Origin: Cichorium intybus | Taxonomy: Eukaryota; Streptophyta; Magnoliopsida; Asterales; Asteraceae | Direction of reading: 5' to 3' | Assembly: GCA_023525715.1 (NCBI GenBank) | Contig: CM042011.1 | Coordinates: 59,429,854 to 59,493,853, forward strand | Length of the DNA stretch: 64,000 bases | Part shown: positions 33,865 through 45,289 of the stretch, in pieces | Position numbering within the stretch: the first letter of the stretch is position 1 | How the letters are laid out: the number at the start of each line of letters is the position of its first letter | The notes under the pieces: generated by a model | What the model was told of the DNA's origin: nothing | Seen by the model: the letters and a program-made list of their open reading frames with translations, nothing else | The model's database searches: none | Position numbers and translations under genes: made by a program

Positions 33865-34455
33865 TCAGGATGACCCAAACGACGCACTGGTATTCTGCCG
33901 CCGCAAGTCGTTGTAGAACCGGTTAATGAACTGCTCTGCGGCCTCATCCACGTGGCTGTCCTCGTCAACGCTAGTCAAAGGAAACGGAGAATCGGTAACC
34001 CTCAGCTGCCTAACCATCGGACTCCTCCCAAACCCTGGCAGCGCCGGTGACTCCGTCTCGCTGTGAATCTCCATGGCTTTAAGCACAGCATTGACGGCCA
34101 CCATATCAAGATCCTCCGCTGAATTACAGTTGGAGTGATGTCGCTTGCGAAGTGAAAATAGAGAGAACCGGTGATTCTTAGTGGCAGGGCTGTTGCTGCA
34201 GCTGAACTCGTACTCACCAGGCGGTGGAGAAGAGAAAGAGAGGTGGTGGGAGCGGTCGTTGGTGGTGAAAGCCGCCGGGTTTTGATCGTGGTGAAACATA
34301 AGATTGAAGGCCTTTCCGGCGACTTTGCCACGTTTAATCATCATGCTGAGGTCCAGAAATAATTTTCTCTTGGACATGCCTTTTCGCAGCATGAAGTAGA
34401 CCACACGAACCAATTTCCAGACTTTCTTGGCTAAGACTGGTAATTTTTGTTCCAT
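33865..34455 (-). CDS. DUF761 domain protein, ACRE146-like (196 aa), paralogue
   Basis: Complete intronless gene, ATG at 34455. N-terminus MEQKLPVLAKKVWKLVRVVY, FMLRKGMSKRKLFLDLSMMI, KRGKVAGKAFNLMFHHDQN aligns residue by residue with the 26035 gene, about two-thirds identical. The C-terminal half keeps GFGRSPMVRQLRVTDSPFPL and the DUF761 motif VDEAAEQFINRFYNDLRRQN, followed by a ten-residue tail ending SASFGSS that the other copy lacks. The variable middle differs almost completely, including SLRKRHHSNCNSAED here. Same orientation and 7.2 kb separation point to an old tandem duplication. A TTGACC W-box core (34581-34586) lies upstream, compatible with but not proof of WRKY-controlled stress induction. 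Confidence 0.93.
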   Translation of the reverse strand: MEQKLPVLAKKVWKLVRVVYFMLRKGMSKRKLFLDLSMMIKRGKVAGKAFNLMFHHDQNPAAFTTNDRSHHLSFSSPPPGEYEFSCSNSPATKNHRFSLFSLRKRHHSNCNSAEDLDMVAVNAVLKAMEIHSETESPALPGFGRSPMVRQLRVTDSPFPLTSVDEDSHVDEAAEQFINRFYNDLRRQNTSASFGSS

Positions 34456-34546
34456 TTTCGTAAGTAGGGAAGTTGTTGAGGGTTGCTTTTATGATATGAA
34501 GAAGATGTGAAAATTTGTTGATGAAATGGATGGAGGGAGGGAGGAG

Positions 34547-34555
34547 TATTTAAAG
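34547..34555 (-). promoter_or_regulatory. TATA-like box of the second DUF761 gene
   Basis: The minus strand reads CTTTAAATA, 92 bp before the ATG, in the same place as CTATAAATA in the paralogue. Confidence 0.55.
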
Positions 34556-34580
34556 GGAAGGAGAAACAATGCATCGTTGG

Positions 34581-34602
34581 TTGACCTTTGATGTTAAGTT
34601 AA
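34581..34602 (-). promoter_or_regulatory. W-box core and shared TTAACTTAAC motif
   Basis: TTGACC at 34581-34586 matches the WRKY-binding core. GTTAAGTTAA at 34593-34602 (coding strand TTAACTTAAC) also occurs at 26766-26775 before the other copy, in both cases within 40 bp upstream of the TATA box. Confidence 0.4.
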
Positions 34603-35689
34603 CCAGACGTGTGTCTTCGATATTTGAACAAGTGTAATTTGTTTTATATTCTACTTTACAGTACATACTGCTTTTGTTTCTGTCTTCTCTTTTCTTTCAT
34701 TATCTTAGGTGCTAGGGATTTAGGATTGGATAAGATTATTGTCACGTGATAATAGTTTACTGTTTAATTAGTTTGATTAGTATAAGATCTTACAATGTTC
34801 TTTTTTTTTTTAAATCTTCATCAATAATGTGTAGCTAAAATAGAACTAGGGTTTGAATTCTTTATCAACCGTTGCATGCATCCTCTATCAGATCCTTGGG
34901 TGGATATCGCCTAGATCAGCCATCCCTGTGGATCTCATATCTGCCACCATATTCACCGACTTCCTTGTATTCCGGAACTACACAAACTCAAAACAGTTCT
35001 TATATTTAGACGTCATACTTATACAACTGTAATTGTTGATCTGTGTTTATAGTAGCCTATTAGGATTATTAATCTACGTATATAAATATATGTTTAGCAT
35101 TCTTTTGCATTAATTAGAAACCTACATTCAATTAATTATATTTTTTCTCGCTTATACTAAAAAGAGAAAACATATCATGTAAATATGATAATTTGTATTC
35201 TGGAAAAATGTCTATTACTACCAATTATTGTAACATTGAGTTTCGCCAAAATAATTTTTTATTTTATTTTTTAGTTTTGGTTTTACTGAACAAGTAAATG
35301 GTTACATGTGTAAAAAAAGGATAACAGTTTCATGGACCACGCTGTCACTATAACAACAAAAAAGTAGTTTCCCATTTTGTGGGTTAAATTTGCAGGCGTA
35401 GAAGGAAAAAAAGGCAATTCCTTAGCAATAGGGGTTTGGTTGACCACTGCGCCTCAACCACGTCGCATCTGCCACACTGTTCTAAAAAGTAGCGCCCGAC
35501 CATCCTCAATAATTGTTAAATGATTAAAAATGAGGCAAATGGATTGTGATTAAAAAGCAGCAACAAGTTTTTACAGATATTCAAATTTTCTTAAATTACA
35601 TATTTTTAAATTAAGATAATTATTATATAAGTCATAATTTTATATTGGTAAATGATATTTACAAATAAATAGATGCCGTGGAAGCACAT
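34603..35689. other. No gene seen
   Basis: AT-rich upstream region. A stretch at 35358-35500 resembles 50967-51105 (AAAAAGTAGT, AGGCGT.GA, TTGGT.GACCA) at roughly 70 percent. Confidence 0.45.
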
Positions 35690-36267
35690 TTTGCGTTGTG
35701 CTGATGTTTTGACATCCGAAGATGTTTTTCGGATCTTTTAGAAGAAATATTTTTACGTATCCAAAGTCTTAGAGTTTTGAATGGTGTTTACGATGCTCCT
35801 TTGGATCATTACACAAAAATCAACATGAAGGCGCTCATAATACATTATTCGTATGTTACTCTGAACAGGTTGTTGCAATCATTTCATGTGGGTAGCGTGT
35901 AGTATTGTTATTGAATGTATTCCTCTATTGACTCCGTTGGTGGTAGGAGAAAGAAAAACTATTAGATAAATATTTGCTGCTCATCTATTTTTTGTATTTG
36001 AGTTGTAACAATTTTTCCGATCAATACACATAACTATTAATATTTTGTCTTGATTGTTCTTATATTCGGAAATTCGTCATTGATTTGCATACACAATTGG
36101 TATCAAAGCAATGTTTTGTTCATCATTTTGGAATCTCAATTCGTATTTTGTCATGTACATCTATTCTTGTTCTGAGATCCGTTTTTCTTTACTATAATAT
36201 CGTCATTCTGAAATTAGTGACAAATTATTCTTGGAATTCAAAGGATTCTTTCAATCAAGGGGTTTAT
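35690..36267 (+). mobile_element. Older copia element: LTR end, primer site and gag start (left part)
   Basis: At 36098-36110 TGGTATCAAAGCA is a slightly mutated copia primer binding site, preceded by an LTR-like CA end (36095). Downstream sequence leads to 36267, where another copia element is inserted. It resumes at 43655 with NVANSTNFNTRVLKLIPKEY, DQWTVSMEY, a copia gag start (P.EYDQW..SMEY). The outer LTR edge near 35690 is a guess. Confidence 0.45.
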
Positions 36268-36963
36268 TGTTGGATTAGGTGTCTAAGCCATGACTTTATA
36301 TTTGTATTTATCTTATTAATTGAAGCAAATTCCATTTGGGTTGCCCTCTTAGCAGGAGGATTGATATAGAAGTTAGTAGAGAGAGAAAGGTTGATTTATT
36401 AATTGTTTAATAAATCAATACAAATAAATAAAAAGTTTATTAATATATTTAAGTGTTGATATATTAATTAGAAACTATAATAATTAATTAGAAATTAATC
36501 TAGAATTAATTGGATTTAATTTGGAGATTAATTTAATTAATTAAAACTGCAGGGACTGGTTTGGCGCCAAATATGGAGGCTACTCCATAGTTGGAGAAAA
36601 CCCTACTTAGGGTTTAGAAGCCTTGGTCCAAATGGTCAACAGGCTTGCCCATTAGCTGTAACCCTTGGAGGCTATAAAAGGAACCTCCTGGCTCCCCTTT
36701 TCTGCGCCACCTTCATCTCTCTGTAGTTACTCTGTTGTCTTCTCTCCTCCATTGCTTGGGTGTGAGTCCACTTGAGGCAGGACACTTGTGCTGCTAGCTT
36801 TTGGATCAAGAATCAAACGTTGGTTCTTTTGTTTTATACCTTGAAATTATTGTTAGCCTTTAGGTTTGTTATTATATGTTCATAGAAAAAAACATAGATC
36901 TCTCTTATGGTTGCATGTGAACTTAGGTGATTTTCTAATTCATTGTTTGTATAAAACCCTTCA
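36268..36963 (+). repeat. 5' LTR of the gag-only copia element, 696 bp
   Basis: Starts TGTTGGATTAGGTGTC and ends AACCCTTCA. TATAAAAG at 36673-36680 is the likely LTR promoter TATA box. Compared with the 3' LTR it lacks about 45 bp around 36556 and about 25 bp near 36655. Confidence 0.9.
36673..36680 (+). promoter_or_regulatory. LTR TATA box
   Basis: TATAAAAG within GGCTATAAAAGGAACC. The same motif is present at 43359 in the 3' LTR and, as TATAAAAAGG, at 44451 in the solo LTR. Confidence 0.6.
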
Positions 36964-36964
36964 G

Positions 36965-36976
36965 TGGTATTAGAGC
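36965..36976 (+). other. Primer binding site of the gag-only copia element
   Basis: TGGTATTAGAGC one base after the LTR end, one mismatch from the initiator tRNA-Met complement. Confidence 0.75.
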
Positions 36977-38190
36977 TAGCTTGTTTTCTTGTGAATTTGA
37001 TATAACTGTTTGTGTGTTCATGAGGATCATCGAAAATTGATCCTTGTGTAGCCAGGTTTTCTAGTTGGCGGCTAGGGTTTGGAAAACCCTAGCCTCCCTT
37101 CCCTTTTCTGCGATTTCTAGCTGGCTTGGATAGTAGGTTGTTATTTTTGGTAATTGCTGCTTAATTAAATAACTGGAACCCCTTATCCAATGCATGCAAT
37201 TTTCGAGAATTAAGGGAAAGGATAAAAAATTAATTTGATTAATTTTATGCTTCCCCATATTTGATTTAATTAGTTTAATAAAATTGTTTAATTAAAAGAC
37301 CAATTAAATCACTTAAAGAATTAATTTAAATTTTCAAAAAATAGATGTTAATTTGCGAAAATTAATAATAAATTAACTCTAAAATATTTTAATAAGATTA
37401 AAATATATCTTATATATTTATGATTAAAAGCTAATATTTATATGTAAGATAAAACTGGTTAATCTTACCGTAAGTAGGCCTCATTCACAAAACTGTCCTA
37501 TAAAGAGGGTATAAGGCGACTGCCTATAAAATGATAGTCTAATGGGTGTCCACTCTCACCCACTGCTCTCCTGGTCAGACTAATGTCGTTAACCGAACGG
37601 GCTTGATAGAACCGCTAAGCCTCTTAAAAGTATAATGCTAAAATTGAAAGTACTAGAACCTTGAACAAAATACCAATCTAGTTACTTTAGGAAAAATGTG
37701 AATGAGTTGCTAATCCATGAAGTTGCACATTGCACATTGTGAAACATTAGTGGAGCATATGTGGTTAACCGGCACACCAATAGGGGTTTACAAATAGTTG
37801 CGATGAGTTTCTCAATTTTACCATTATTGATGGAGCGTGTGTGGTTAACAGGCACGTCAATTAGAGATGGAAATTGACTTCGAGAGTACCAAGCTAACTT
37901 GCATGGTTATTCATACACGGTTTGTGATCCTCGGCATCCCAGTCACAAACAGTGGGGCACATCCGAGATTAAACATGTCATTGATCTGTTCAATGAAACT
38001 CAACATACTTAGGAATTTCATATGATGAAATTGATAAGTGTATTATCTACCTTAATGACCATTATGTTGTGATTACGGCATCCCTTTTCACATCATAGTT
38101 GGGGTATTTTGGGTCCTAGCCTTAATAAATAATAAATTTGGTAATTATTTAAAAGGATTGATTAAACTAATAAATCCTGTTTATTGTAGA

Positions 38191-39106
38191 TGTCTAAATC
38201 AAGTGTCTATTCTCCTCCCTCTCCTCCTCCACCCATTTCTAAGAGCCTCAGAATGCACCTGCAAATATGGAAAGGCTGACTGGCCTGAACTGTAAGGAAT
38301 GGCTTCGCAATTGGAGACTAGTTCTCATTATTGCTGGGAAGCTACATCTCATTGAGTATCCGATCCCGGTTCAACCAGAACAAGTCATCATAAAAGGTCT
38401 TTATGATGAGCATGACTTCTTGGTTGATGAATCCAAAGAAATTCGTGACCTCATGCTATTAACCATTGACCCCGAGTTTCGCAGAGATTTTGAATCCCTG
38501 GGGCCATATGAGTTAATATAATTGGTCGATGAAAAGTTCCAAAAACCACTTGAAGAGGAACGAGCTAGGATCTTCAAAAGACTTGTAGAGTGCAAGCTAA
38601 AAGAAGGAAGTAGCATTGATTCGCATGTGCTCCAGATTGAAGCATACATAGGCGAATTGTACAAACTTGGTTATTCCACGAGTCAGGAGATGAGTGTTAA
38701 CATCCTACTCGCTTCGCTGACTAGTAAGTACGATCTGTTCATTCAGACGTATAGAAAGGAAGACCAGAAAATGACTTTTATGGAAATGCATCCATTGTTG
38801 ACTTTATACGAGTCACTCTTGGATAGGCATAGCTCTAATGATTCAGCTACTTCTGGATTGAGTCCAGTGAAGAGACACAGCAAGAAACGATCCAGATCGT
38901 CTGGATATGTCTCAAACTGGGAATCCATAGGATCGGATACAGTAACGGAAAGATTGGAAGACGCTCCAAGGTCAAAATCTTTGAAAGCTCGGGTATATCT
39001 AAAAACCTCAAAACTCCTGATCCATAATTCCTTGATACATAATGTGATAGTCACATTTTTGGTTTGTATGCAGGGAATAAGTAGGGTACGAGACTTTGGC
39101 GCATAG
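38191..39106 (+). pseudogene. Copia gag with one frameshift and one nonsense codon
   Basis: A start at 38191 gives MSKSSVYSPPSPPPPISKSL. The frame shifts before 38267, and gag continues MERLTGLNCKEWLRNWRLVL, IIAGKLHLIEYPIPV, DEHDFLVDESKEIRDLMLLT, then a TAA at 38519-38521, and in the same frame VDEKFQKPLEEERARIFKRL, VECKLKEGSSIDSHVLQIEA, YIGELYKLGYSTSQEMSVNI, LLASLTSKYDLFIQTYRKED. This is the copia gag (UBN2/Retrotran_gag) pattern with the LNG.N..WL.N.R start. It ends in a basic tail (KRHSKKRSR) without a zinc knuckle. Only two lesions, so it decayed recently. Confidence 0.8.
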
Positions 39107-39399
39107 GAGCACAATTGGATTGGATTTCCAGCTCATGCAGTTTTGAAGTTTAGTTAGACATTAAAATTCTGTTATTAGCTTATTAGATGTGTGCGACATC
39201 GTCTATCATATAATACATTGTTCAAGGATTTTTGTTCTAATAAAATTGTTTATTTTCTTTTAACACATGGTTGTTTGAATTATCCTTGGAATGTTGTATG
39301 ATTGCGTGTAATGCATGATTAGTAATAACTTGAATGTTGATGCATCCAAAGTGTTTGGATTCAAGAATTGTGTGATTTATGATTGTTAAAGTGAATGTT

Positions 39400-39672
39400 A
39401 TAAGAATCAATTCAACCAAAGGTCCAGTTGGACAGGACATTGGAATCATTTGACTTAGAGTCATATGATGAATTGAGTTCTTAATGTGTCAAGAAATGAA
39501 TCAACCAAACATCCAGTTGGACAGTACTTTGGAATCATTTGACTTAAAGTCAGATGATGATTAAGTTCTTTATAAAGCACATGTGGCAAGAAATGAATCA
39601 CCCAAAGATCCAGAGGATAGGATTTTGGAATCAGTTGACTTAGAGTCAAGTGATGATTGCAAGTCTTGAACA
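39400..39672. repeat. Three tandem units of about 95 bp
   Basis: AATCAACCAAA..TCCAGTTGGACAG, TTGGAATCATTTGACTTA and GAGTCA.ATGATGA recur three times (starting about 39405, 39493 and 39590), with increasing divergence in the last. Confidence 0.75.
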
Positions 39673-41169
39673 AAGTAACAAAGTCATAAGTTTACATAGA
39701 TATGTAAAAGACATTGAGATTAGGAGCAACGGACACATCAGTTGCTGTGTATTGCTCGAATCTTCAAATAGAACACAATTGTTTGTACTTCACGATATTT
39801 GTCAATCGGTATGACGAATATGGCTTCGCTTATCAGAATAAGCGATCGAATTGAAACCTCGAACAGTTCAAAGACTTCAAAGGAAGTATAAAATCCACAG
39901 AACCTGAGTGACGACATAAACTGAGAAAATGTTTCACAGTTCATTCTCTTCAAAGAACATTAACAGTTATAATGTGTCTTAGGGAAGACGATGGAGCATT
40001 GGTCAAACAGTTCGTTCCTCGATGTATGAGATTCATTGTCAATTAGTTTCCAATAAATTCAATACTAAACCAGTCAGACCATAGAAACCATATTCCGACC
40101 ACATCCTAGACTAAGTAGGTTTTGCAGACACTGTCTGAAATGTAAAGTTGGGATCGTCCCACTTGTACATTGAAAGTCCAGGGTCGTGTAGCGTTCGTCC
40201 GAACCTCATGACTAGCCTGAACCTAACCAACATTGTTTTTTCATTGGCTATCCCGTTGTTCTTGTAAAAGAAGAGCTCTTTTAGAAAGAACTCATGTTCT
40301 AAAGAAACAGTGGGAGATGGGACAGTCCTGAATGAGTTCAGGATTAGCCAAGTGAAAAAACCTTTAGTCATCACTAGGCTTAGAGCAGAAATCAGATTTT
40401 TGTTTTGAAACTGACATAATCCTCTCTTGACCAGTAGTACTAATCACCATCATAAGTAGCTATGATCTGGGTGACATACCGATTAGTGGTAAAACACTAA
40501 AGTTGGTACGGATTAGCAATCCGACTACTTGGAAGCATTGGTGAGCCCGGTTGCTGCCAATCAAGAGAACCTTAGAACGAGATAAAATCTATGTGGCAGT
40601 TTGATTGATTTTACACCTGCTCTAAAAACCAGTGGAAGTAATTGAATCATCAAAAGAAAGCAACATGGACAGAAACATACCTTCAGAACATCTGGTTGAG
40701 TGAGACGATACTCGGAGCCAAGTAATTGATTCCGGGAGAAGCACTCTCAATAGAAGATGAAATCCGAAAGGATACTGCATGGCACATTAAGAGTCGTTAG
40801 TGGATCACGTGTGGATCACCGACACACTAATAGGGACTAACAAAGAGTGTCTCAATACAAAGGTACATGGGCCCGGGATTACCCCACGGGCATCTCGCAA
40901 GAAAGGATATTCAGATTCTTAAAATATGTCAAAGGATTGGATTTTTAGAAATGGCTGAAAGATTTCCATTAAGATGTCAGAAAGATTTGGATTCTCAAAA
41001 TATGCCAAAAGTTCTGTATTTTGTGAATAATCCATAACCGTGTCAAAGCCAGTGGGAGTGTCGCTGTTGTCTACTATGTCCATATATGGGTTACATATTG
41101 TTTCTAGTAAATGTCTCTTTTCATTACAAAGTGTAATGACTTGGTGTTAAGATACGGGTCGCTATGAAA

Positions 41170-41450
41170 GACTTAATTAAGATACGGCATACTCAGGTGG
41201 TTGTGAACATCTATGAGATAGATCAAGACTCTACCAATATGATCATGATGAGATTCAAGATGCATAGCCCAACGAAAGAAGTTTTCTATCATTGTAAAGT
41301 ATGATGATTTGGCATGAGAGATATAAAGAAGGTGCAACATACTCATATAATCCATAGACATCTATCGGATAGATATTATCATCAGTATAGACCTAGCCAT
41401 AGTAAGCATGATCTTGGTAAGATTCAAGATGCATGAGAAAAAGTCTCCGA
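41170..41450. repeat. Two diverged direct repeats of about 130-160 bp
   Basis: CATACTCA, CATCTATGAGATAGAT, CAATATGATCATGATGAG and ATTCAAGATGCAT (41186-41265) recur with changes as CATACTCATA, CATCTATCGGATAGAT, AGCATGATCTTGGTAAG and ATTCAAGATGCAT (41338-41435). Confidence 0.65.
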
Positions 41451-42878
41451 GAGGAAATAGTTATTAAAAGTCGTGACACAAAGATTATAAGTAATCTTAA
41501 TATTCCAAAAGGGTTTGGGATAAGATTATATCGAATTCCACGGGCTTCTTGGATCGATCAGAAGTGTCATGAACATGTCCTGATGACTTAATGCTTAGAG
41601 CATAGTGAGTCAGATTCAGGATATGAACTGGCTGGGATTACTTAATGGATTTTGTACATACGTGAGAAATCATTGGGAAATGATTGGGGTGAATGTTAAT
41701 AGTAATTTGAAAAGAGCTTCAATTAAGTAAAAGAACTTAATGGTTAAAGAGTTTCGTTGGTAATCCGATGGAGCGCGTGTGGGTCACCGGCACATCGTAA
41801 CACCTCGAAATAGTCTTATGGTGCAGTCATGCGGACTAAAGAACCCAAGAACCATGGAAAGTCATAGTACACAGAATTGAGTTGTAAGTGAGAATAACAG
41901 TATGACTAAATTGAGATATCATCGGAAGAATGTCCGATTGGATAAAGTGTATCAATGTATGACATTTGGATACATAGAAAGAGTGAAAAGTCATATAGAC
42001 ATAGATATATAACATGAATTAAAAGTTTAAAAGGAATCTTGAAACCGGTAATAGTTGTATGATGGATCTAACTTGGTGATTACCTCGTGGAGACTTGGTA
42101 ATTAGCAGGAGTAGCCATCAGTCAGATTTTATGTTTCATTTTTCGCATGTTTTACTTCCTGAGTAATTCGATTATTCAAAGCTCTACAGTCGCTCTTACT
42201 TTTAGGAAGTAAGTATGAACGAAGACTGTCATGAATTGGTTGTAGATTGTCTAAGGAGTTAGACATTGCAGTAAGACTGCTACAATATTCATGAGTACTT
42301 AGAAATAGAGATTTGAGTATTGGATAAACCCGCGCTCAATAGATTGCTTCATGGATTACATCATGAGCAATGTTGAGACGATAACATCTTATGATCTTGA
42401 GGCGGAGACATATGAGTTGAAATTTGCGAGGCGGTTGTGCATTGATAATGCGTAAACGCATCGGTAACTCGATGTTATAAAACGTATTGTTGTGTGCAAT
42501 TTTGATAAGTAAAAGACACAAGCATATGAGTCGAAGCTTATTCGTTCATTGACCATGATGGGAAACACATATCTGTAGGCCTCTCGATGATTTTGAAGTT
42601 GACTAAAGTGCTGGCCAGCCTGGATTAAATTGATGTGTTCAATTAGAAGTCCTAAAGTCATAAGCAGAATCGAAAATCAGGAAACAGAGTATTAGACAGA
42701 GATTGATCTAAATCCATGTCTCGTGTCTGAAAATATCTTGTTGGACGAAGGATCATATGATCACTTATCCATGGACAGAACTGACTGGGTCAGAGTTCGG
42801 CAACAGTTACTAGGAAGCTGCAGGTTGTTTATTAATTAGAATATAAATCAAAGTCATAGACTTATCCAAGTGAGAAAC

Positions 42879-43649
42879 TATTGGATTAGGTGTCTAAGCC
42901 ATGATTTTATATTTGTATTTATCTTATTAATTGAAGCAAAGTCCATTTGGGTTGTCCCTCATAGCAGGAGGATTGATGTAGAAGTCAGTAGAGAGAGAAA
43001 GGTTGATTTATTAATTGTTTAATAAATCAATAGAAATAAATAAATAGTTTATTAATATATTTATGTGTTGATATATTAATTAGAAACTATAATAATTAAT
43101 TAGAAATTAATCTAGAATTAACTGGATTTAATTTGGAGATTGATTTAATTAATTAAAAGTGCAGGGACTGGTTTGTATTTATTCAATAGTTGAATAACTG
43201 GCAAGCCAGTAGCCATGGGCCAAGTTGGCGCCAAATATGGAGGCTACTCCATAGTTGGCGAAAACCCTAATTAGGGTTTAGAAGCCTTGGTCCAAATGGT
43301 CAACAGGCTTGCCCATTAAGGAGGCTCCTCTAGGGTTTTAGCTGTAACCCTTGGAGGCTATAAAAGGAACCTCTTGGCTCCCATTTTCTGCGCCACCTTC
43401 ATCTCTCTGAAGTTACTCTACTGTATTCTCTCCTCCATTGCTTGGGTGTGACTCCACTTGAGGCAGGACACCTGTGCTGCTAGCTTCTGGATCAAGAATC
43501 AAAAGTTGGTTCTTCTGTTTTATACCTTAGAAATTATTGTTGGCCTTAAGTTTGTTATTATATGTTCATAGAAGAAAACATAGATCTCTCTTAGGGTTGC
43601 ATATGAACTTAGGTGATTTTCTAGTTCATTGTTTGTATAAAACCCTTCA
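42879..43649 (+). repeat. 3' LTR of the gag-only copia element, 771 bp
   Basis: The first dinucleotide has decayed from TG to TA (TATTGGATTAGG); the end is AACCCTTCA followed by the TTTAT duplication. A purine-rich AAGTGAGAAAC immediately before it is the probable polypurine tract. Confidence 0.9.
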
Positions 43650-43654
43650 TTTAT

Positions 43655-43981
43655 AATGTTGCAAACAGCACGAATTTCAACACAAGAGTTTTGAAACTAA
43701 TCCCTAAAGAATATGATCAATGGACTGTTTCAATGGAATATAACACCCAAAATTTATTTACACAAACATTATGGTTTAAAAGACATTTTTAAAATGTAGG
43801 TTAATGTTTTCATACTTTCAACCAATATAATTCACATTCAACAATTTGGATGTTACAAATTCATATCAACAAACCATAGTGGAAGCACCAAAAGCTAAGT
43901 TCCTTTTACTTCAAAATCTTCTAGTAATTCATGCACCTAAACTTCCATTATTGAACCTTAAATACATTGCATTAAAGAAAC
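43655..43981 (+). mobile_element. Right part of the older copia gag, then possible chromovirus LTR edge
   Basis: 43660-43740 gives NVANSTNFNTRVLKLIPKEY and DQWTVSMEY, continuing the copia gag interrupted at 36267. From about 43740, ATAACACCCAAAATTT resembles the TGTAACACCC start of chromovirus LTRs on the minus strand, suggesting a second old insertion. Both are inferred from short motifs. Confidence 0.35.
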
Positions 43982-44745
43982 TGTTGGATTAGGTGTCTAA
44001 GCCATGACTTATAAATTGCATTTATCATATTAATTGAAACAAAGTCCATTTGGGTTGCCCTCATAGTTGGAGGATGGTGTAGAGTTCAGTAGAGAGAAAG
44101 GTTGATTTATTAATTGTTTAATAAATCAATAGAAATAAAATAAATAGTTTATTAATATATTTGAGTGTTAATATATTAATTAGAAACTATATTGATTAAT
44201 TAGAAATTAATCTAGAATTAATTGGAATTAATTTAGTGATTAATTTAATTAATTAAAAGTGATGTGACTGGTTTTGTAATTACTCAATAGTTGAATATTG
44301 ACTGGCCAGTGGAGATGACAGGTGGCGAGATTTTGTGGAGGCACCACATAAATCTCGAAACCCTAATTAGGGTTTAAGATAAGCCTTGTCCATTTGATAA
44401 AAGGTTTGTCAAAGTTGGGCTCTAAGGTTTAAGTTGTACCACCTGGAAACTATAAAAAGGGAACCCCTTGGGAACGCTAATTCTCTGCGCCATCTATCTG
44501 TCTCTCTGGAACTCTGTTGTCTTCTCCTCCATTTTTTGGGTGTGACTCCATTTGAGGCAGGATACTTTTGCTGCTAGCTTCAAGAAGATTAATCAAAGGT
44601 TGGTTTTTCTTGTTTTGATCTTTAGAATTAAACTGTTGGCCTTAGGTTTTTGTTATATGTTCATTGATAGAAAAACATAGATCTTCATCTTAGGTTGCAT
44701 GTGAACTTAGGATTATTTAGTTCATTGATTTCTAAAAACCTTACA
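43982..44745 (+). repeat. Solo LTR of the same copia family, 764 bp, TSD GAAAC
   Basis: Starts TGTTGGATTAGGTGTC, ends AAAACCTTACA, and shares the body of the LTRs at 36268 and 42879. GAAAC on both sides (43977-43981 and 44746-44750) is a perfect 5-bp target duplication, so this is a separate insertion that lost its interior by LTR-LTR recombination. It is more diverged than the two LTRs of the neighbouring element. Confidence 0.9.
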
Positions 44746-45289
44746 GAAACAACCACGTAAGATGAAAACATCTCGTGAGATACATGTGTTTGGACACAAA
44801 ACGGTTTCATAACAATTGATAAAGCATTACTGTAAAACAATTATAGACAATCATTAGAAACATTACTTTAACATAATATTCATATGAAGCAATGATTTTA
44901 TGCGTGATCACATTAAATGTCAACCAGTACGGATCCACCCCACATCATAGTGGTCTATGTAAGATCGAGTCACTTAATCTGACGATTCTTGTACGGTTTT
45001 ATAATGTATCATTTCCGAAACCAATGTGGATAGAACAAGTCAATCTAAAATGGCTTTATATTTTTTTCATCTACTATCACAACGAGGGGTACCATCCAAA
45101 AAAGAATTAGTCGAATCCGATTGTAGAGATTTCGTAATTTTCTAGAATATACTTGACTGGCACTTCGTTTTTATTTATTCTTTTTATAATTTATTTAGCA
45201 TGTTTGAATTCATTTTTAGTATAATTCGCATGCATATTTTCTATTTTTATATTTTTATCACTCGGGGTACTTTCTAGTCTTTTTGTGTT
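44746..45289. other. No gene seen
   Basis: AT-rich; possibly the continuation of the chromovirus-like LTR that the solo LTR entered. Confidence 0.35.

Larger units (their letters stand above)
36268..43649 (+). mobile_element. Copia-type LTR element with gag only, 7382 bp, TSD TTTAT
   Basis: LTRs at 36268-36963 and 42879-43649, the 5-bp duplication TTTAT at 36263-36267 and 43650-43654, and a primer site TGGTATTAGAGC at 36965 define the element. The only coding sequence seen is a gag (38191-39106). About 3.7 kb between gag and the 3' LTR has no protease, integrase or RT but contains tandem and dispersed repeats. This resembles the gag-only derivatives called TR-GAG. It would need proteins from a relative to move. 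Confidence 0.85.
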
